From Mycobacterium paraffinicum (lineage in GTDB: Bacteria > Actinomycetota > Actinomycetes > Mycobacteriales > Mycobacteriaceae): a stretch of 64,000 nucleotides of DNA. The stretch lies in NCBI RefSeq assembly GCF_001907675.1, contig NZ_MPNT01000001.1:1-64000 (forward strand). Reading direction: 5' to 3'. The first letter of the stretch is position 1. Each line of letters opens with the position of its first letter. The notes beneath the pieces were generated by a model, which saw only the letters and a program-made list of their open reading frames with translations, made no database searches and was not told where the DNA came from. The position numbers were made by a program, and so were the translations under genes. Below, piece by piece: positions 32,646 through 41,591 of the stretch.

Positions 32646-33311
32646 GTGGGCGAGTCCTCGCTGAATCCAGACCTGTTCGGCCGCCTGTTGCTGCTGCGGC
32701 CGGATTGGACGCGGACCGTGCTGGCGCGGCGTGTCGCCGCAGGCGGGCTGGTCGCGTTGGCCGGCGTGGCAGCGCTGCGCTCCGACCCGGCCGGTGACTA
32801 CGCCGAGGTGGTGGTCGCCGCTCACGACCTTCGACCGGGTGCCGCGCTGACAGCGGCCGATGTTCGCCTCGAAAAGCGTTTGGCCGCAACCATTCCCGAT
32901 GGATCTCTGGCCGACGTGAACGCGGTGACAGCGTCGACGCTGGCCGGTCCGATGCGGCGCGGCGAGGTGCTCACCGATGTCCGGTTGCTCGGCAGCCGGC
33001 TGGCCGAGTCGACCGCAGGGCCCGGTGCCCGCATCGTGCCGTTGCGCCTGGCCGACAGTGCCCTGATCGACCTCGTCCGCGTCGGCGACGTCGTCGACGT
33101 GCTGGCGACGCCGGCTACGGCGGCGCCGGAGGCGGCCCAGGCCGCGCCCAGGGTGGTAGCCACCGATGCCGTCGTGGTGCTCGTGTCGGCCAAGCCGAAG
33201 GTCCAGGCCGCCGACGCCGACCGCGTAGTCTTGGTTGCGCTGCCGGCTCGCGTGGCGAACACGGTGGCGGGGACGGCGCTGGGTCAGGCGGTGACCCTCA
33301 CCCTGCACTGA
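32646..33311 (+). CDS. SAF-domain protein, RcpC/CpaB-like (Rv0990c homologue)
   Basis: 221 residues with one N-terminal hydrophobic segment (VAAGGLVALAGVAAL) and a SAF domain (VVVAAHDLRPGAALTAADVR) followed by an RcpC/CpaB-like beta region (VPLRLADSALIDLVRVGDVV, DVLATP). In other bacteria such proteins belong to Flp pilus assembly. No other pilus gene is nearby, so the role here is open. GTG start at 32646. Confidence 0.8.
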   Translation: MGESSLNPDLFGRLLLLRPDWTRTVLARRVAAGGLVALAGVAALRSDPAGDYAEVVVAAHDLRPGAALTAADVRLEKRLAATIPDGSLADVNAVTASTLAGPMRRGEVLTDVRLLGSRLAESTAGPGARIVPLRLADSALIDLVRVGDVVDVLATPATAAPEAAQAAPRVVATDAVVVLVSAKPKVQAADADRVVLVALPARVANTVAGTALGQAVTLTLH

Positions 33312-33377
33312 GTGCCTCGCCGCTGTTGGCCCCGCAGCTGATAGCAAACTCTGCCCAATCCGAGGAAGGACATCTGA

Positions 33378-33836
33378 ATGTTCAAAGGGTTCAAGGAGTT
33401 TCTCTCGCGAGGCAACATCATCGACTTGGCTACCGCGGTGGTCATTGGTACCGCCTTCACCGCGCTGGTCACCCAGTTCACCGACAGCATCATCAAGCCG
33501 CTGATCAACCGCGTCGGGGTCAACGAGAAGTCGAACATCGGCATCCTGCGGATCAGCATCGGCGGCGGCCAGACCATCGATCTCAACAACGTGCTGTCGG
33601 CCGCTATCAACTTCGTCATCATCGCGGCGGTGGTGTACTTCGTGATCGTGCTGCCGTACACGACGCTGCGCAGGCGCGGCGAGGTCGAGCAGGCCGACGA
33701 CGCACAAATCGTTCTGTTGAAGGAGATCCGCGACCTGCTCGCGCAGACGAACGGCGACTCGTCCGGTCGACACGGCGGCACCATCACCACGACGCCCCCG
33801 CCGGAGCACGGACCGCGCGCCGACGCCGAGGCGTAG
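33378..33836 (+). CDS. mscL: Large-conductance mechanosensitive channel
   Basis: 152 residues, the normal mycobacterial length. N-terminal amphipathic helix and TM1 ([20 protein letters not shown]), a loop, TM2 ([20 protein letters not shown]) and a C-terminal helix bundle with a charged tail. A homopentamer opens on membrane tension to release solutes in osmotic downshift. It converges with moaB2, the stops being 6 bases apart. Confidence 0.97.
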   Translation: MFKGFKEFLSRGNIIDLATAVVIGTAFTALVTQFTDSIIKPLINRVGVNEKSNIGILRISIGGGQTIDLNNVLSAAINFVIIAAVVYFVIVLPYTTLRRRGEVEQADDAQIVLLKEIRDLLAQTNGDSSGRHGGTITTTPPPEHGPRADAEA

Positions 33837-33842
33837 GGCCGG

Positions 33843-34400
33843 TTAAATCTCCAGGCTCGACAGCTGCCCGATGATCTGGGCGGCGAGCGGATTCAGCGTC
33901 GCCATCCCGTCGCGCACCGCATAGCGGGAACCGGCCAGGTTGACCACCAGCGTGCTGCCGGAGATGCCGGCGAGACCGCGGGACAACCCGGCGTCGATGA
34001 TCCCCGCCGACAGCCCGGAGGCACGAATGGCCTCGGCGATGCCGAGGATTTCCCGATCCAGGATTTCGACGGTCGCCTCCGGCGTGACGTCGCGCGGCGT
34101 GACTCCGGTGCCGCCGACCGAGACCACCAGGTCCACCCCGCCGATCACCGCGGTGTTGAGCGCGTTGCGGATCTCGACCTCGTCGGCCGCGACCGCGACC
34201 ACGCCGTCGACGACGAAGCCCGCCTCGGTCAGCAGTTCGGTGACCAACGGCCCGCTGTGGTCCTCATCCCCGTGGGCGGTGCGATCGTCGACCACCACTA
34301 CCAGGGCCCGGCCAACAACCAACTCCGCACCCGTTTCCATGGGTGCCACCGTATAACCGAGCTCGGACAATCCGGCCGCCGAGGGTTCTTCGACTCGCAT
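33843..34400 (-). CDS. moaB2: MoaB/MogA-type molybdopterin adenylyltransferase (Rv0984 homologue)
   Basis: 185 residues; activates molybdopterin by adenylylation before Mo insertion. The motif block DLVVSVGGTGVTPRDVTPEA and the Asp-rich VVVDDRTAHGDEDHSGPLVT are those of the MogA/MoaB fold. The first 20 residues are an extension. The start overlaps the pepD stop by one base, so it is the last gene of the mprA-mprB-pepD-moaB2 run. Confidence 0.92.
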   Translation of the reverse strand: MRVEEPSAAGLSELGYTVAPMETGAELVVGRALVVVVDDRTAHGDEDHSGPLVTELLTEAGFVVDGVVAVAADEVEIRNALNTAVIGGVDLVVSVGGTGVTPRDVTPEATVEILDREILGIAEAIRASGLSAGIIDAGLSRGLAGISGSTLVVNLAGSRYAVRDGMATLNPLAAQIIGQLSSLEI

Positions 34401-35866
34401 TACTGATCCGCCTTCCCCAGAGTCACCGGCACGGTACGGCTGCCACCACCAGCGGGATCCTGGAAGGTCAGCGAAATCTTGTCACCGGGCGCCTTGGACC
34501 GCACCGCGGCGACCAAGGCGTCGGCGCTGTTGATCGGGCGGTCGTCCACCTTGGTGACGATCACGTTCTTGGGCACGCCGGCGGTCGAGGCCGCACCGCC
34601 CGGCACCACGTCGACGACCTTGGCGCCCGGGGAGCCCTTGTCGTTGGTCACCTGAACGCCGAGGGAGGCGTGGGATGCCTTGCCGCTGCTGATCAGCTCG
34701 TCGGCGATGCGCTTGGCCTGATCGACCGGGATTGCGAAACCGAGGCCGATCGAACCGCTCTGGGCGTCCGGCGAGTCCGCGCCCAAGGTGGCGATCGCCG
34801 AGTTCACGCCGACCAGCTGGCCGTTCATGTTGACCAACGCGCCACCGGAGTTACCCGGGTTGATGGCGGCGTCGGTCTGGATCGCGTCCAGCACCGTGTT
34901 CTGGTTGCCCGACTCACCGGTGGTGGACACCGGCCGGTTCAGCGCGCTGACGATCCCGGTGGTCACGGTGCCGGACAGGCCCAGCGGCGACCCGATGGCC
35001 ACCACAGGTTGGCCGACGCGCAGATCCGACGAGGAGCCCAGGGAGATGGGGGTCAGGCCGGACATGCCCTGCACGCGGATCACCGCGATGTCGCTGGTGG
35101 GGTCGGCACCGACGACCGTGAACGGTGCGGTGCGTCCGTCGGCGAAGGTCACGGTCGTCTTAGGAGCCGGCCCGGCGGGGCCGCCGGGCGGACCGCCGGG
35201 GGGCGCACCGGGAACCACGGGCGCCTTCGGCGGCCCCGCGGCCGCCGCGACCACGTGATTGTTGGTCAGGATGAGCCCGTCGGCGGAAAGGATGATGCCG
35301 GAGCCCTCCTCGGACTGACGGCCCAGGTCAGTCTCCAGCATCACGACGCTGGGCACCACCTTGGAGGCGACCTGTTCGACGCTGCCCGGCGGCATGTTGG
35401 CCGCCGGGACGCTGGGCGCGCCGATGACGGTGTGCCCATTGCTTGTGGTCGTATGTGTGCCCAACTCGACGGCCGTCGCCGCGGCCCCGCCGATACCGGC
35501 CGAAACCACCGCGATGGTCAGCGCGCCGACGGCCAAAAGCCCTGCGCGGGAACGCTTCTGGGGACCCTGCGGCATCGGCGGCAGCATGCCGGGAATCGGG
35601 CCGGTGCCGGTGGCGCCGGGAATCGGGCCCACCCCGGTTCCGCCGGGTATGCGGCCGGGACCGGTGCCGCCGAACGGGTCGTACGGCTGGCGGAATTGGT
35701 TGGTCTGCGGTTGATGCCGCCAGTCGAACTGCTGGCCATACGGTTGCTGATGCCCGTGGCCGTAGGCAGAGGCCCCCGGGTGGCTCGGGGTGGGCGCAGT
35801 CTGATTCGGCGCGGGGTGGTACCCCGGCTGCTGCGGCGGTGGCGAATACCTCGGGTCATTCGTCAT
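34400..35866 (-). CDS. pepD: HtrA-like serine protease PepD
   Basis: 488 residues. The Pro/Gly/Gln-rich cytoplasmic part (1-105) is followed by a membrane helix (about 108-130), a trypsin-like domain with His204 (LTNNHVV), Asp259 (TSDIAVI) and Ser340 (NPGNSGGAL), and a PDZ domain (about 385-475). It cleans up or signals misfolded proteins outside the membrane and is known to be controlled by MprAB and SigE in M. tuberculosis, where it is also called HtrA2. All three catalytic residues are present. It lies 78 bases downstream of mprB. Confidence 0.96.
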   Translation of the reverse strand: MTNDPRYSPPPQQPGYHPAPNQTAPTPSHPGASAYGHGHQQPYGQQFDWRHQPQTNQFRQPYDPFGGTGPGRIPGGTGVGPIPGATGTGPIPGMLPPMPQGPQKRSRAGLLAVGALTIAVVSAGIGGAAATAVELGTHTTTSNGHTVIGAPSVPAANMPPGSVEQVASKVVPSVVMLETDLGRQSEEGSGIILSADGLILTNNHVVAAAAGPPKAPVVPGAPPGGPPGGPAGPAPKTTVTFADGRTAPFTVVGADPTSDIAVIRVQGMSGLTPISLGSSSDLRVGQPVVAIGSPLGLSGTVTTGIVSALNRPVSTTGESGNQNTVLDAIQTDAAINPGNSGGALVNMNGQLVGVNSAIATLGADSPDAQSGSIGLGFAIPVDQAKRIADELISSGKASHASLGVQVTNDKGSPGAKVVDVVPGGAASTAGVPKNVIVTKVDDRPINSADALVAAVRSKAPGDKISLTFQDPAGGGSRTVPVTLGKADQ

Positions 35867-35944
35867 AGCGCTAGGTCGCTCTTCCTCTATCTCAGTATTC
35901 GGCTCGTCGGTTCGACAGGCTCTTCAACAGTAGTAGCTGCACAC

Positions 35945-37492
35945 CTACGTTGCCCGGGCGGACTGAGAGTCCACTGAGATAACGTTCGCGGGTTCCCGAG
36001 AGTTCGACTGGCCGGTCACCCGAACCGTCGGTTCGGTGACGGAGTCCTCCCCCGCGCCGCCGGGCGGCGGCGTCGGATACGCCGACGGCGGTATCGGCCG
36101 GCCGGGCAGCAGCACGTAGAACGATGTCCCCGGCGGCTGTCCGCCCGGCACCGTGTCCTCGACACGCAGCAATCCACCGTGATTCAGCACGACCTTCTTG
36201 ACGATCGCCAGCCCGAGGCCGGAACCCGGCATGGCGCGCGCCGTCGTCGACCGGTAGAACCGCTCGAACACCAGCCGCCGCTCATGGGGCGGGATGCCCG
36301 GGCCTTGGTCGGAGACCACCAACTCGGCGTGCGACGGGTCGAGTTGCCGCATGGTGATGCCGACGTGACCGCCCGGCGGGCTCCACTTGGCCGCGTTGTC
36401 CATCAGGTTCAGCACGGCGCGCGACAGCCCCGCGGCGTCTCCGTACGTCTGCCAGGGGGTCACGTCGACGTCGAAGTGAATGTCGTTGCGGCGCCGCCTG
36501 ACTCGCTCCAGGCTGCGGTCGATGACCTCGGACATGTCGACCGGTTCGTGCACCACCTGGCCGGCGTCGTCGCGGGTGAGGTCCACGAGATCACCCACCA
36601 GGGTGGACAATTCCTCGATCTGCGCCAGCACGTCGGCGCGGAGCTCGACCATTTCCTGCTCGGGCAGCCGCGGCGCCCCCGGCTCCATGGAGGCCATCAG
36701 CAGTTCGACGTTGGTGCGCAACGACGTTAGCGGCGTGCGCAATTCGTGCCCCGCGTCGGTGACCAGCCGCGCCTGACGCTCGCGGGACTCGGCCAGAGCC
36801 CGCAGCATCAAGTTGAAAGCCTCGGTGAGCCTGGCCAATTCGTCGCTACCGAACACCGGAATCGGCCGCAGGTCGTCGGTGCGCGCAACCCGTTCGGTCG
36901 CCTCGGTCAGGCGGGCCACCGGACGCAGGCCCGCCCTGGTGACCATGCCGCCCGCCACCGCGGCGACCGCGACGCCGATGCCGCCGACGATCAGCAACAC
37001 CCAGCGCAACCTGGTCATCACGGCCTCGGTCGGTTTGAGGCTCTTGGAGATCAGCAGGGAGCAGCCATTGGGCAGGTGAATGGCCAGGACTCGTTGATCG
37101 GATGCGGTGCGCCGTGACATGAACAGGTCACCGCGGATCACCGCCTTTTCCGGCGCGCCGACCGGCAGCGTCTGACCCGGCTGTTGGGCCGTGTAGATCG
37201 AGTGGCCCGGGTTCACCAGCATCGCGTTGACGTCCGAATAGGCGGTGCCCTCGATGGCCTTGCCGGGGTCCGCGGCCAGTGAGCCGCTGGCGATCAGCAG
37301 CTGCGCCCGGCTCTGCAGCTGATTGTCGATATCGCTATACAAAGCAGCCGAAATCACCGCGTAGACGGCGAACGCCATGAGCACGACGACCATGGCCACC
37401 ATCGACATCGCCAGCAGCATGACGCGCCACCGCAGGGACAACGAGCTGGTGGCGCGCAGCGGCACGCGTTGGGGCCGTTGGTACCTGATCAT
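35945..37492 (-). CDS. mprB: Sensor histidine kinase MprB
   Basis: 515 residues; senses envelope stress and phosphorylates MprA. Two membrane helices (LLAMSMVAMVVVLMAFAVYA and VLLIVGGIGVAVAAVAGGMV) flank an extracytoplasmic sensor loop; then HAMP, the phospho-acceptor His in DAGHELRTPLTSL, and the ATPase with NLMDNAAKW (N box), DQGPGIPPHER (G1) and GSGLGLAIVKK (G2). ATG at 37492 chosen since the open frame beyond it lacks pattern. It follows mprA by 16 bases. Confidence 0.95.
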   Translation of the reverse strand: MIRYQRPQRVPLRATSSLSLRWRVMLLAMSMVAMVVVLMAFAVYAVISAALYSDIDNQLQSRAQLLIASGSLAADPGKAIEGTAYSDVNAMLVNPGHSIYTAQQPGQTLPVGAPEKAVIRGDLFMSRRTASDQRVLAIHLPNGCSLLISKSLKPTEAVMTRLRWVLLIVGGIGVAVAAVAGGMVTRAGLRPVARLTEATERVARTDDLRPIPVFGSDELARLTEAFNLMLRALAESRERQARLVTDAGHELRTPLTSLRTNVELLMASMEPGAPRLPEQEMVELRADVLAQIEELSTLVGDLVDLTRDDAGQVVHEPVDMSEVIDRSLERVRRRRNDIHFDVDVTPWQTYGDAAGLSRAVLNLMDNAAKWSPPGGHVGITMRQLDPSHAELVVSDQGPGIPPHERRLVFERFYRSTTARAMPGSGLGLAIVKKVVLNHGGLLRVEDTVPGGQPPGTSFYVLLPGRPIPPSAYPTPPPGGAGEDSVTEPTVRVTGQSNSREPANVISVDSQSARAT

Positions 37493-37508
37493 CGCAGAAT
37501 TGGACTCG

Positions 37509-38198
37509 TCACGGCGGCGTCTCCCGGAGGACATAGCCCACGCCGCGCACCGTGTGGATGAGCCGTGGCTCACCGTCGGCCTCGGTCTTGCGGCGCAGAT
37601 AGCCGACATAGACCTCCAGCGCGTTGCCGGAAGTGGGAAAGTCGAAGCCCCACACCTCTTCCAGGATCCGGCTGCGGGTGAGCACGCGGCGCGGATTGGC
37701 GATCAACATTTCCAGCAAGGCGAATTCCGTGCGGGTGAGGCTGATTTGGCGCTGCCCGCGGGTGACTTCGCGGGTCATCGGGTCCAGCGTCAGGTCGGAG
37801 AACTTCATGGCCACCGACTCGGCGTCATCGTCGTCCGGCTTGGTCCGGCGCAGCAGCGCCCGCATCCGGGCCAACAGTTCTTCGAGCGCGAACGGCTTCG
37901 GGAGGTAGTCATCCGCGCCGGCGTCGAGCCCGGCGACCCGCTCGGAGACCGAGTCACGGGCGGTGAGCACCAGGATCGGCAGGTCGTCGCCGGTGCTGCG
38001 GAGCTGACGGCAGACCTCGAGCCCGTCCAGCCGCGGCATCATCACGTCCAGCACGAGCGCGTCGGGCCGGTCGCTGGCGATCATCTCGAGCGCCTCCAGC
38101 CCGTCGTGGGCCAACTCGACCGAGTAGCCATTGAAGGAAAGCGATCGGCGCAGCGACTCACGCACTGCGCGATCGTCGTCGACGACCAGTATCCGCAC
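37509..38198 (-). CDS. mprA: Response regulator MprA
   Basis: 229 residues of the OmpR/PhoB class. Receiver with Asp pair in VVDDDRAV, phospho-Asp in [12 protein letters not shown], and Lys in [11 protein letters not shown]; winged-helix DNA-binding end with [20 protein letters not shown]. In M. tuberculosis it is needed for persistent infection and activates sigE, sigB, pepD and itself. Standard ATG. A matching direct repeat lies just upstream. Confidence 0.96.
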   Translation of the reverse strand: MRILVVDDDRAVRESLRRSLSFNGYSVELAHDGLEALEMIASDRPDALVLDVMMPRLDGLEVCRQLRSTGDDLPILVLTARDSVSERVAGLDAGADDYLPKPFALEELLARMRALLRRTKPDDDDAESVAMKFSDLTLDPMTREVTRGQRQISLTRTEFALLEMLIANPRRVLTRSRILEEVWGFDFPTSGNALEVYVGYLRRKTEADGEPRLIHTVRGVGYVLRETPP

Positions 38199-38220
38199 GG
38201 GCCTAGTGTCGTCCCGACGC

Positions 38221-38238
38221 CTGAGAGCGGGCTGAGAG
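38221..38238 (-). promoter_or_regulatory. MprA box upstream of mprA
   Basis: Read on the minus strand, CTCTCAG-CCCG-CTCTCAG is an exact direct repeat with an 11-base period, 22 bases before the mprA start. It fits the paired direct-repeat pattern known for MprA binding and supports autoregulation. Confidence 0.65.
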
Positions 38239-38264
38239 GCGCGCCGGGTATTTGCCGAGATTAA

Positions 38265-38438
38265 CTAACGCCGGTCCAGGTCGATGAGACCGAGCCGGGC
38301 CGCCTTGAGCAGCCGGCGGGGCACCTTGTGCTTCTGGCCGGCGACCGTCACACCGACGAGCTCGGTCTTGGTGGCCTTCCACTGCGCGCGACGGCTACGG
38401 GTGTTCGCGCGCGACATCCTGCGCTTGGGTACGGCCAT
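38265..38438 (-). CDS. rpmF: 50S ribosomal protein L32
   Basis: 57 residues, starting [20 protein letters not shown] and ending GLIDLDRR. Highly basic and intact. The Cys4 zinc-ribbon residues of other L32 forms are absent, so this is the zinc-free (C-minus) type. Its place beside mprA is as in M. tuberculosis. Confidence 0.95.
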   Translation of the reverse strand: MAVPKRRMSRANTRSRRAQWKATKTELVGVTVAGQKHKVPRRLLKAARLGLIDLDRR

Positions 38439-38668
38439 GGTCGGGCCTAACTCCTCGGGTCGGGGGCTTGTCGCGCGGCGTGGCCGGTGCGGCCGAACGT
38501 GCGACGATTGCTACCAGGATAGTCGGTGGCCTGCCGGGCACCAAAACGAAGCCGTCAGGCGCCGAGATTGCCGTGACGGCCGTGGTCCGGGCGCCGTCGA
38601 CGGCCGTGGCGGCAATCTCGACACGGGAGCCGGGGGGCGTCCTTGACGGGGCACCGGCGCGACCCGCT

Positions 38669-38684
38669 AACCTACCGGTTGGTT
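38669..38684. promoter_or_regulatory. Palindromic operator upstream of the atuA-fadE-acc operon
   Basis: AACCtACC-GGTtGGTT pairs at 7 of 8 positions with no spacer and lies 43 bases before the AtuA-like start. Size and symmetry suit a TetR-type repressor, as controls similar operons elsewhere (AtuR/LiuR in Pseudomonas). No regulator gene lies next to it. Confidence 0.5.
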
Positions 38685-38727
38685 GGTTGGTTTGCGCTCA
38701 CCGGTGAATCGCAGATTGGAGGACGGC

Positions 38728-40446
38728 ATGGCCTCAGCTCCTGGTCGCGACGCGGTCCGGATAGCGAACTGCTCCGGGTTCTACGGCGACCGGCTGTCGG
38801 CGATGCGCGAGATGCTCACCGGCGGCTCCAATGACCCGGTGGACTACCTCACCGGTGACTACCTGGCCGAGCTGACCATGTTGATCCTCGGCCGCGACCG
38901 CATGAAGCATCCCGAGCGCGGCTACGCCAAGACGTTTCTGACCCAGCTCGAGGACTGTCTCGGCGAGGCCTGCGACCGGGGCGTGCGCATCGTCGCCAAC
39001 GCCGGCGGCCTCAACCCGGCGGGGCTGGCCGACGCGATACGCGCCCTGGCCGAGCGCCTCGCCATCCCGGCCCGCGTCGCCCACGTTGAAGGCGACGACC
39101 TGCTGGCCCGCGCCGCCGACCTCGGCCTGGGCAGCCCGCTGACCGCGAACGCCTACCTCGGCGCCTGGGGCATTGTCGACTGCCTGGCCGACGGCGCCGA
39201 CGTGGTCGTCACCGGCCGGGTCACCGACGCCTCGGTGATCGTGGGAGCCGCCGCCGCGCACTTCGGCTGGGGCCGCACCGACTACGACCAGCTGGCCGGC
39301 GCCGTGGTCGCCGGTCACGTCATCGAGTGCGGCGTGCAGGCCACCGGCGGCAACTACTCCTTCTTCACGGAGGTACCCGACCTGACCCACGCCGGCTTCC
39401 CGATGGCCGAGGTGCACGCCGACGGTTCATCGGTGATCACCAAGCACGCCGGCACTGGCGGCCTGGTGAGCGTCGACACCGTCACCGCGCAGCTGCTGTA
39501 CGAAATCACCGGAGCCCGCTACGCCAACCCCGACGTCACGGCCCGGATGGACACCATCGAGCTGTCCCCCGACGGCCCCGACCGGGTGCGCATCGGCGGG
39601 GTGCGAGGCGAGGCGCCGCCGCCCACCTACAAGGTGTCGCTGAACAGCATCGGCGGATTCCGCAACTCCATGACCTTCGTGCTGACCGGTTTGGACATCG
39701 AGGCCAAGGCCGACTTGGTGCGCCGGCAGCTGGAGGCCGCGCTGACCGTCAAGCCCGCGGAGCTGCAGTGGTCGCTGGCCCGCACCGACCACCCCGACGC
39801 CGACACCGAGGAAGCCGCCAGCGCGCTGCTGCACTGCGTGGTTCGCGACCCCGACCCTGCCAACGTCGGGCGCCAGTTCTCTTCGGCCGCGGTGGAATTG
39901 GCGCTCGCCAGCTATCCGGGCTTTCACGTGACCGCCCCGCCGGGTGATGGTCAGGTCTACGGCGTCTTCACCGCCGGCTACGTCGACGCCACGGAGGTGC
40001 CCCACGTCGCGGTGCACGCCGACGGCACCAGGGTCGAGATCCCCTGCGCTACAGACACTTTGGAACTGGCACCCGCCGAGCCCGCACCCCTGCCGGAGCC
40101 GCTGCCCGATGGCCCGACGCGCCGGATGCCGCTGGGCCGCATCGCCGGGGCCCGCAGCGGCGACAAGGGCGGGTCGGCCAACGTCGGGGTCTGGGTCCGC
40201 ACCGACGAGCAATGGCGGTGGCTGGCCAACACGCTGACCGTCGAGCTGCTCAAGGAGCTGCTGCCCGAAGCCGCGGAGTTAGCCGTCACCCGCCACGTAT
40301 TGCCGAACCTGCGCGCGGTCAACTTCGTCATCGACGGCATCCTGGGCCAGGGCGTCGCCTACCAGGCCCGGTTCGATCCGCAGGCCAAGGGTTTGGGCGA
40401 ATGGCTGCGCGGCCGGCACGTCGACATCCCCGAAAGGTTGTTATGA
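38728..40446 (+). CDS. AtuA-type acyclic terpene utilization family protein (DUF1446, Rv0976c homologue)
   Basis: 572 residues. The N-terminal two-thirds is the AtuA/DUF1446 domain (IANCSGFYGDRLSAMREMLT, VVVTGRVTDASVIVGAAAAH), and the end is the AtuA C-terminal ferredoxin-like domain (LGRIAGARSGDKGGSANVGV). AtuA acts with geranyl-CoA carboxylase in citronellol/geraniol breakdown in Pseudomonas, though its reaction is unproven. First gene of a six-gene run; its stop overlaps the next start (ATGA at 40443-40446). ATG at 38728 follows GGAGGAC. Confidence 0.85.
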   Translation: MASAPGRDAVRIANCSGFYGDRLSAMREMLTGGSNDPVDYLTGDYLAELTMLILGRDRMKHPERGYAKTFLTQLEDCLGEACDRGVRIVANAGGLNPAGLADAIRALAERLAIPARVAHVEGDDLLARAADLGLGSPLTANAYLGAWGIVDCLADGADVVVTGRVTDASVIVGAAAAHFGWGRTDYDQLAGAVVAGHVIECGVQATGGNYSFFTEVPDLTHAGFPMAEVHADGSSVITKHAGTGGLVSVDTVTAQLLYEITGARYANPDVTARMDTIELSPDGPDRVRIGGVRGEAPPPTYKVSLNSIGGFRNSMTFVLTGLDIEAKADLVRRQLEAALTVKPAELQWSLARTDHPDADTEEAASALLHCVVRDPDPANVGRQFSSAAVELALASYPGFHVTAPPGDGQVYGVFTAGYVDATEVPHVAVHADGTRVEIPCATDTLELAPAEPAPLPEPLPDGPTRRMPLGRIAGARSGDKGGSANVGVWVRTDEQWRWLANTLTVELLKELLPEAAELAVTRHVLPNLRAVNFVIDGILGQGVAYQARFDPQAKGLGEWLRGRHVDIPERLL

Positions 40447-41591
40447 ATCTTTGGACGACGCCCGAGCGCGAAGCGCTGCGAAAGACGGTGCGCTCCTTCA
40501 CCGAACGCGAAATCCTGCCGCACGCCGACGAGTGGGAGCGCGTCGGCGAGCTGCCGCGCGAGCTGCACCGGCGCGCCGGGGCGGCCGGGCTGCTGGGTGC
40601 GAACTTTCCCGAGGCGGTCGGCGGAGGCGGCGGCGACGGCGCCGACGCGGTGATCATCTGCGAAGAGGTGCATCAGACCGGCGCCCCCGGAGGGGTGTTC
40701 GCGTCGCTGTTCACCTGCGGCATCGCGGTGCCGCACATGATCGCCTCCGGCGATCAGCGGCTGATCGAGGAGTTCGTCCGGCCGACGCTCGCCGGTGACA
40801 AGATCGGGGCGCTGGCGATCACCGAGCCCGGCGGCGGTTCGGACGTCGGGCACCTGAGAACCACGGCGGTGCGGGACGGCGATCACTACGTGGTCAACGG
40901 CGCCAAGACCTACATCACCTCCGGCGTTCGCGCCGACTACGTCGTCGCCGCGGTGCGCACGGGCGGACCCGGGGCGGCGGGCGTTTCGCTGCTGGTGATC
41001 GAAAAAGGCACACCGGGTTTCGAGGTGAGCCGCAAGCTGGCCAAGATGGGCTGGCGGTCCTCCGACACCGCCGAGCTGTCCTTCATCGACGCCCGGGTAC
41101 CGGCGGCCAACCTCGTCGGCGCCGAGAACAGCGGGTTCCTGCAGATCGCACGGGCCTTCGTCGCGGAGCGGATCGGCCTTGCCGCGCAGGCGTATTCGAG
41201 CGCCCAGCGATGCCTGGACCTGACTGTGCAGTGGTGCCGCGACCGGGAGACCTTCGGCAGGCCGCTGATCTCGCGGCAGTCGGTACAGAACACGCTGGCC
41301 GAGATGGCCCGGCGCATCGACGTAGCCCGGGTCTATTCCCGTCACGTGGTGGAGCGCCAGCTGGCCGGCGAAACCAACCTGATCGCCGAGGTGTGTTTCG
41401 CCAAGAACACCGCCGTCGAGGCCGGCGAATGGGTGGCGAACCAGGCCGTCCAGCTGTTCGGCGGCATGGGCTACATGGCCGAATCCGAAGTCGAACGCCA
41501 ATACCGCGACATGCGGATCCTCGGCATCGGTGGCGGCACCACCGAGATCCTGACCTCACTGGCCGCGAAAACGCTTGGATATCAGTCATGA
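40443..41591 (+). CDS. fadE13: Acyl-CoA dehydrogenase (FadE13)
   Basis: 382 residues; FAD enzyme making the first double bond in acyl-CoA breakdown. N-terminal helices, FAD-binding ALAITEPGGGSDVGHLRTTA, mid beta domain (KMGWRSSDTAELSF) and the C-terminal helical part with QLFGGMGYM and IGGGTTEILTSL. Coupled to the gene before by ATGA and to accD2 by another ATGA (41588-41591). Substrate is probably a branched acyl-CoA, judged from the carboxylase next to it. Confidence 0.93.
   Translation: MNLWTTPEREALRKTVRSFTEREILPHADEWERVGELPRELHRRAGAAGLLGANFPEAVGGGGGDGADAVIICEEVHQTGAPGGVFASLFTCGIAVPHMIASGDQRLIEEFVRPTLAGDKIGALAITEPGGGSDVGHLRTTAVRDGDHYVVNGAKTYITSGVRADYVVAAVRTGGPGAAGVSLLVIEKGTPGFEVSRKLAKMGWRSSDTAELSFIDARVPAANLVGAENSGFLQIARAFVAERIGLAAQAYSSAQRCLDLTVQWCRDRETFGRPLISRQSVQNTLAEMARRIDVARVYSRHVVERQLAGETNLIAEVCFAKNTAVEAGEWVANQAVQLFGGMGYMAESEVERQYRDMRILGIGGGTTEILTSLAAKTLGYQS

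Noticed and set aside
34343..35977. 544-residue plus-strand frame opposite pepD
   Set aside because: Antisense to a gene with all catalytic residues; its Gly/Arg/His-rich text is typical of shadow frames.
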